Made by a program: the position numbers and the translations under genes. This document shows positions 48,713 to 53,352 of a stretch of DNA of 53,352 nucleotides, in pieces. Origin of the DNA: Paraburkholderia translucens (lineage in GTDB: Bacteria > Pseudomonadota > Gammaproteobacteria > Burkholderiales > Burkholderiaceae); the NCBI RefSeq assembly GCF_020881035.1, contig NZ_JAJITC010000023.1:1-53352 (forward strand), written 5' to 3'. Every line of letters starts with the position of its first letter. Within the stretch, counting starts at the first letter, position 1. The notes below the pieces were generated by a model. The model was not told the DNA's origin, made no database searches, and worked only from the letters and a program-made list of their open reading frames with translations.

Positions 48713-49624
48713 TCAAACCTTATTTGTGACGCCGGGGACGGTGCCGTGCGGCGGGCTTTCCGCTTCCCACGCCCGATCGGGCTTGCGCGCGAGCCTTGGC
48801 CAACCGGCGCGGGCGAAGGAGTATACGCTGTCTGCGCCGATCACCAGGTGATCGATCAACTGCACGTCGACGAGCGCGAGCGCGTCGCGCAGCGTCTGCG
48901 TGAGGTGACAGTCGCTTGCGCTCGGCTCTACGGCGCCGGACGGATGATTGTGCGCGACGATCAGGCTGGCCGCGTTCGCGGCGAGCGCCCGCCGCACGAT
49001 CTCGCGCGGATAGACGGCCATACGCGTGAGTGAGCCGCGTGCGCTCTCCTCGCAGCGGATGAGTCGATGCCGGGCGTCGAGAAACAGCGACACGAATACC
49101 TCCTGTGGCTGTCCGCCGATCAGAAGGCGCAGATAGCTTTCGACCGCTTCAGGCGAATTCATCAACGGGCGCTTGCGCATCCTGTCGACGAGCGAGCGGC
49201 GCGCCATTTCCATGATCGCGAGCAATTGCGCCTTCTTCGCTGGACCCATGCCGCGGACGCCGTCGAAGTCCTCGTAAGTCGCGTCGAGCATCGCGCGCAG
49301 CGAGCCGAAGCGCTCGAGCAGCGCCCGTGCCACGCTGAACACGTCGTGGCCGGGCAGGCCGGAGCCGAGCACGAGCGCGATCATTTCGGTGTCCGACAGC
49401 ACGCCGGGCCCCTGGTTGATCAGCCGCTCGCGCGGCATGTCGCGCCGCAGCCATTTGCCGCGGACCAGTTGCCGCCGGCCGCGGGCGTTTGAACCGGCGG
49501 CTTCCGAGGAGGGCCTGGCCGACCCGTGCGCGGCCGCTTTTGCGCCGTCACTGGCGCGTGCCCTTGCCGCCGGTCGCGCCGTTGCTGCAGTGCCTTCGTC
49601 GATTGTGCTGGCGAAATCAGCCAT
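48713..49624 (-). CDS. radC: RadC-family JAMM-domain protein
   Basis: The protein is 303 residues from the ATG at 49624, with GGAGGA upstream. An Ala-rich lead of ~60 residues precedes the usual RadC body (LSDTEMIALVLGSG). It has an HhH-like segment (GVRGMGPAKKAQLLAI), then the JAMM metal motif HNHPSGAVEPSASDCHLT. It is presumed metalloprotease-like; the claimed DNA-repair role is uncertain in the family. Divergent from fkpB. Confidence 0.92.
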   Translation of the reverse strand: MADFASTIDEGTAATARPAARARASDGAKAAAHGSARPSSEAAGSNARGRRQLVRGKWLRRDMPRERLINQGPGVLSDTEMIALVLGSGLPGHDVFSVARALLERFGSLRAMLDATYEDFDGVRGMGPAKKAQLLAIMEMARRSLVDRMRKRPLMNSPEAVESYLRLLIGGQPQEVFVSLFLDARHRLIRCEESARGSLTRMAVYPREIVRRALAANAASLIVAHNHPSGAVEPSASDCHLTQTLRDALALVDVQLIDHLVIGADSVYSFARAGWPRLARKPDRAWEAESPPHGTVPGVTNKV

Positions 49625-49825
49625 ATATGTTGAGTCCTCCGCGTAAGGTTGGCGGCGCAACGCGCCGCACGGGCCGTGCCGTCCTCGCGCGCGACGGACT
49701 CAAGCCGGCGCTCGCTAGGTGGCTTACAATAGACACTTTGCGCACGGCACGCCCACGGTTTGCCACACGCGTCGACTGCGCCCTCGGCGCACGCGTGCAG
49801 CGCGCTTCGACTGAGCGAGCATTGC

Positions 49826-50281
49826 ATGAGCATCATCGATATTTCCGAGGTGAAACCCGGTTCACACGTCACGCTGCATTACCGGCTCTCCCTTGCCGAT
49901 GGCGCCGAAGTGATCAACACGTTCAACGACAAGCCGGCCACGCTGCTGCTCGGCGCCGGTCAACTGGCGCCGCCGCTGGAAGATATTTTGCTGGGTTTGA
50001 AGGCCGGCCACCATTCGACCTTTCAGCTACCGCCCGGGCAGGCGTTCGGTCCGCGCAACCCGGACCTGATCCAGCGCGTGTCCCTCGCCACGCTGCGGGA
50101 GAACAGCATGATCGGCGAGGATTTTTCGCCGGGTGATCTGGTCGAATTCAACGCGCCGGGTGGCGGGCGCTATGCCGGCGTGCTGAAGGAAGTCGGCGAA
50201 ACGTCGGCCCTGTTCGATTTCAATCACCCGCTTGCCGGCCAGGCGCTGGCGTTCGAAGTGAAAATCATCGGGATTCTGTAA
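49826..50281 (+). CDS. fkpB: SlyD/FkpB-type peptidyl-prolyl isomerase
   Basis: The protein is 151 residues from the ATG at 49826. It has an FKBP-type fold with an inserted flap: VTLHYRLSLADGAEVINTFNDKPATLLLGAGQLAPPLEDILLGL, then GQAFGPRNPDLIQRV. It is a cis-trans prolyl isomerase/chaperone. It lies 2 bp before ispH, the same pairing as in E. coli. Confidence 0.93.
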   Translation: MSIIDISEVKPGSHVTLHYRLSLADGAEVINTFNDKPATLLLGAGQLAPPLEDILLGLKAGHHSTFQLPPGQAFGPRNPDLIQRVSLATLRENSMIGEDFSPGDLVEFNAPGGGRYAGVLKEVGETSALFDFNHPLAGQALAFEVKIIGIL

Positions 50282-50283
50282 AC

Positions 50284-51243
50284 ATGAGCATCACGGATAC
50301 GACTCTCGCCGAAGCGGAGATCCTGCTGGCCCAGCCACGCGGGTTCTGCGCCGGCGTCGACCGGGCGATCGAGATCGTCGAGCGGGCCATCAAGCTGTAT
50401 GGCTCGCCGATCTACGTGCGTCACGAAATCGTCCATAACGCCTATGTGGTCGAAGATCTGCGCAAGAAGGGGGCGATCTTCATCGAGAACCTGGATGAAG
50501 TGCCGGCGGGCAACACGGTGATCTTCAGCGCGCACGGCGTGTCGAAGGCGGTGCGCTCGGAGGCGGAGTCGCGCGGGCTGCGAGTGTACGACGCCACCTG
50601 CCCGCTCGTGACCAAGGTGCATATCGAAGTCGCGAAGATGCGCCAGGATGGTTTCGATATCGTCATGATCGGCCACAAGGGCCACCCGGAAGTCGAAGGC
50701 ACGATGGGGCAGGCGGCCGAGGGCATGCATCTGGTCGAGGACATCGAGGACGTGCAGGCGTTGCAGCTCGACGATCCCGAGCGGATCGCGTTCGTCACGC
50801 AAACCACGCTGTCGGTCGACGACGCCGCCGAGATCATAGGTGCGCTGAAGACCAAGTACCCGTCCATCCGTGAGCCGAAGAAGCAGGACATTTGCTACGC
50901 CACGCAGAACCGACAGGACGCCGTGAAGTTCATGGCGCCGAAGTGCGACGTGGTGGTCGTCGTGGGCAGTCCCAATAGTTCCAATTCGAACCGCTTGCGC
51001 GAGCTTGCCGAAAAGCTCGGCGTTCCGGCCTATATGGTCGATTCCCCCGATCAGATCGATCCGGTCTGGGTCGAGGGCAAGCGTCGCATCGGCGTGACTG
51101 CCGGCGCGTCGGCGCCGGAAGTGCTGGCACAGGCGGTAATTGCGCGCCTGCGCGAACTAGGCGTGCGCAATGTGCGCGCGCTCGAGGGCATCGAGGAAAA
51201 CATCGCGTTTCCGCTGCCGCGCGGGCTCGGTTTGCCCGCCTGA
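50284..51243 (+). CDS. ispH: 4-hydroxy-3-methylbut-2-enyl diphosphate reductase
   Basis: The protein is 319 residues. Its three iron-sulfur cysteines are in PRGFCAGVDRA (Cys22), DATCPLVTKVH and DICYATQNRQ. It has a catalytic Glu/His pattern in GHKGHPEVEGTMGQ. It makes IPP and DMAPP in the last step of the MEP pathway. It is co-transcribed with fkpB; a terminator follows. Confidence 0.96.
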   Translation: MSITDTTLAEAEILLAQPRGFCAGVDRAIEIVERAIKLYGSPIYVRHEIVHNAYVVEDLRKKGAIFIENLDEVPAGNTVIFSAHGVSKAVRSEAESRGLRVYDATCPLVTKVHIEVAKMRQDGFDIVMIGHKGHPEVEGTMGQAAEGMHLVEDIEDVQALQLDDPERIAFVTQTTLSVDDAAEIIGALKTKYPSIREPKKQDICYATQNRQDAVKFMAPKCDVVVVVGSPNSSNSNRLRELAEKLGVPAYMVDSPDQIDPVWVEGKRRIGVTAGASAPEVLAQAVIARLRELGVRNVRALEGIEENIAFPLPRGLGLPA

Positions 51244-51268
51244 CGATCCGTTAGCCAGGTTGAAAGGA

Positions 51269-51296
51269 AGGCGCGCCCGAGGGCGCGCTTTTTTTA
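51269..51296 (+). terminator. Intrinsic terminator of fkpB-ispH
   Basis: gcgcgccc and gggcgcgc arms (51271-51288), then seven T residues. Confidence 0.9.
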
Positions 51297-51692
51297 TGCA
51301 TCGGGCCGGTTCAGCCGCCGCGTGAATTAAGTGCCCCAACAGCGGAATTCGTCGAATTCCGGTGCTCGCGCGAAATTATTTTGAATTGCGATCCGGTTCC
51401 TTATTGAATTTCGCGTGAAGCGTCCCCGTTTTGAGCCGGCCGAATGCGAGCGAAGAATTAATCGTGCGCTGAATTTGTGCGAACTCCCGACGTGCAGCCA
51501 AAAGGTTATAGCGAACGCAAAGCCCCAGCCCATCCGGCGCTCGGGTCGGTCGCCCACGACGCCTTAGCCAGGCGGGCTCTGCGTCGGTGCAACTGATGCA
51601 CAGAAATGAATCGCAACCGGGTTGCGCTTTTTGCTGGTTTTGGCTTTCAAAACGAGGTTGCAATGCAGGAAAACCCCACCGGTTCAACAATA

Positions 51693-51720
51693 TTGCCACC
51701 CGCATAATTGGAGTTACAAT
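51693..51720 (+). promoter_or_regulatory. Candidate sigma70 promoter of the livK-like gene
   Basis: TTGCCA (51693-51698), a 16-base spacer and TACAAT (51715-51720). The predicted transcript would have a ~60-base leader. Confidence 0.5.
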
Positions 51721-51786
51721 GCGCGCGTTCTCAAGGCCCTGAGGTCCTGAACAGTGGATTTTGCAAGGCGCAGGAGACCTTACTTG

Positions 51787-52980
51787 ATGCGAGTCAAATT
51801 TGCTTACGCCGTGTCCATCGCGGCCACGGTTGCGATGCTGACCGCGTGCGGCAAGAACCCGAGTGGCGAAGCGGGAACGGCGGCTTCGGCCGCTGCGGTC
51901 GCCGCGGCGAGCGAAGCGACTATCGTGAAGATTGGTCATGCGGCTCCGTTGACGGGCGGCATCGCGCATCTGGGCAAGGACAACGAAAATGGGGCGCGCC
52001 TCGCTGTCGAGGAAATCAATGCGCAGGGTCTGACGATCGACGGTCGCAAGATCCAGCTGCAGCTCGACGCACAGGACGATGCGGCGGACCCGAAGACCGG
52101 CACCGCCGTTGCGCAGAAGCTGGTCGACGATCACGTGGCCGCGGTGATCGGGCACCTGAACTCCGGAGTCTCGATTCCGGCGTCGAAGATCTACAGCGAC
52201 GCGAGCATCGTGGAGATTTCGCCGTCGTCGACCAATCCTGCGTATACGCAGCAAGGGTTCAAGACCACCTATCGGGTGGTCGCCACCGACGCGCAGCAGG
52301 GTCCGGCGCTCGCCAATTACGCGACCAAGGCGCTGGGCGCCAAACGCATTGCGGTCGTGGACGATGCGACTGCCTACGGCAAGGGTCTCGCGGACGAGTT
52401 CGCGAAGACCGCCGGGGCGAGCGGCGCGAAGATCATCGCGCGGGAGGCGACGAACGACAAGGCCACGGATTTCCGGGCCATTCTCACGAAGATCAAGAGT
52501 GTTCAGCCGGACGTCATCATGTTCGGCGGCATGGACGCGACGGGCGGGCCGTTTACGAAGCAGGCGGCGGCGCTCGGCATCAGGGCAAAAATCCTTGGCG
52601 GCGACGGTGTGTGTACCGACAAGGTAGGTGAGCTGGCGGGTACCGCCGTGCAAAACCTGGTCTGTTCGGAAGCAGGGCTGGCGCTTTCGAAAATGACCAA
52701 TGGAGCGGACTTCGAAAAGAAGTACGAGGACCGCTTCCACACGCCGGTGCAGATTTACGCGCCGTTCACGTATGACGCTGTGTACGTGATCGTCGATGCA
52801 ATGAAGCGCGCCAATTCGATCGAGGCGCCCAAGGTGCTGGCTGCGATGCCTTCGACCGATTACAACGGGGTAATCGGCCACATCGCGTTCGACGACAAGG
52901 GTGATTTGAAAGAGGGCGCCATCACGCTCTACGACTTCAAGGACGGCAAGAAGGCAGTGCTCGACGTCGTAAAGATGTGA
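51787..52980 (+). CDS. Branched-chain amino-acid ABC transporter, periplasmic binding protein
   Basis: The protein is 397 residues from the ATG at 51787, with GGAGA nine bases upstream. It has a lipoprotein-like leader (AATVAMLTACGK), then a low-complexity Ala-rich spacer. The type I periplasmic-binding fold follows: KIGHAAPLTGGIAHLGKDNENGARLAVEEIN, DDAADPKTGTAVAQKL, and GHLNSGVSIPAS. It captures Leu/Ile/Val or related amino acids. The gene after it encodes the permease LivH, so this starts a liv operon. A hairpin follows. Confidence 0.92.
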   Translation: MRVKFAYAVSIAATVAMLTACGKNPSGEAGTAASAAAVAAASEATIVKIGHAAPLTGGIAHLGKDNENGARLAVEEINAQGLTIDGRKIQLQLDAQDDAADPKTGTAVAQKLVDDHVAAVIGHLNSGVSIPASKIYSDASIVEISPSSTNPAYTQQGFKTTYRVVATDAQQGPALANYATKALGAKRIAVVDDATAYGKGLADEFAKTAGASGAKIIAREATNDKATDFRAILTKIKSVQPDVIMFGGMDATGGPFTKQAAALGIRAKILGGDGVCTDKVGELAGTAVQNLVCSEAGLALSKMTNGADFEKKYEDRFHTPVQIYAPFTYDAVYVIVDAMKRANSIEAPKVLAAMPSTDYNGVIGHIAFDDKGDLKEGAITLYDFKDGKKAVLDVVKM

Positions 52981-52997
52981 TGACGGGATATTCGGGC

Positions 52998-53033
52998 TGA
53001 CGGCACCGACACCATCCAACGGTGCCGTTTTTG
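52998..53033 (+). terminator. Terminator-like hairpin after the livK-like gene
   Basis: acggcacc (53000-53007) / ggtgccgt (53021-53028) plus a T-run. It may attenuate transcription into livH so that the binding protein is made in excess. Confidence 0.75.
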
Positions 53034-53208
53034 CATCCGTCCAAGGGGAGCCTGCGACCGCATCACGGTCGTCAGGGCGAGCCGGAAGCGGATAACCCTT
53101 ATCGGTCTTTTACATCAGTACCCGCAGTGCCGTTGAGATTCGTAGCGCATCCCCGCCTACCGGCAGATGAAAAACGCGAATCCAGTCGCACGGGCTAAGG
53201 AGCAATAA

Positions 53209-53352
53209 ATGGATATCTTCATCCAGCAGATCCTGAATGGACTGGTGCTTGGCAGTGTCTACGCCATCATCGCACTGGGCTACACGATGGTTTACGGCAT
53301 TCTGGGCATCATCAACTTCGCTCACGGCGATGTGTTGATGGTGGGCGCGATG
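53209..53352 (+). CDS. livH: LivH-type ABC permease, N-terminal part (cut by window end)
   Basis: Forty-eight codons are visible from the ATG at 53209, with AAGGAG seven bases upstream: MDIFIQQILNGLVLGSVYAI, then ALGYTMVYGILGIINFAHGD, the invariant LivH signature. It is an inner-membrane permease subunit of the branched-chain amino acid importer. Confidence 0.94.
   Translation, partial: MDIFIQQILNGLVLGSVYAIIALGYTMVYGILGIINFAHGDVLMVGAM

Larger units (their letters stand above)
51244..51786. other. Intergenic ~540 bp before the livK-like gene
   Basis: It contains the ispH terminator and a probable promoter near 51693-51720. No gene was recognised in the remainder. Confidence 0.6.

Overview
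The window reads as chromosomal DNA of a Burkholderiaceae member, most likely Paraburkholderia or a close relative. It is GC-rich, and the right half carries conserved beta-proteobacterial blocks: icd/cspA/clpS-clpA, coaBC-lspA-ileS-ribF, purN-rsmB-like, nadA-nadC/nadB, rpmB-rpmG/radC and fkpB-ispH. Protein sequences recalled from Burkholderia for Ddl, NadA, RibF and FusA look closely similar. The genus call is inference; no search was run.

Bases 1-21600 are accessory. They begin with the 3' end of a giant Ig-like-repeat adhesin carrying a type I secretion C-terminus, followed by an OmpA-family protein. Next come a small ORF, a ~1032-residue protein that fuses a helical-toroid-like N-terminal half to a complete MurF-type ligase, an exported serine hydrolase and a stand-alone D-Ala-D-Ala ligase. 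After these lie tRNA-Asp and a broken alaA-type aminotransferase gene. The rest of the accessory part is a type I secretion locus: a TolC-family channel, IS3-family debris, an RcsB-like response regulator, a LapB-type ABC exporter and a LapC/HlyD-type adaptor. The exporter and the adhesin probably form one secretion-adhesion system, although about 10 kb of other genes separates them. A ~220 bp leader is duplicated in front of the tolC-like and ABC genes.

Bases 21600-53352 are mostly core: a nickel/cobalt permease, a cupin, a second-type fusA outside the str operon, a DUF192 protein, a small secreted basic protein, rluE, an icd copy with a one-base frameshift, cspA, clpS-clpA, dut, an LLM-class flavin oxidoreductase, coaBC, lspA, ileS, ribF, purN, an RsmB-type rRNA methyltransferase, a fatty-acid desaturase, the quinolinate/NAD genes nadA-nadC with convergent nadB, rpmB-rpmG, radC, fkpB-ispH, and the start of a branched-chain amino acid ABC transporter operon (livK-like, then partial livH). 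Most convergent or terminal junctions carry clear intrinsic terminators.

The strongest candidate for an undescribed system is the MurF-fusion / exported hydrolase / Ddl-paralogue group at 4033-10094. Its parts match the ligation steps that make and attach a D-amino-acid dipeptide, but it sits far from any cell-division cluster and beside a secreted adhesin.
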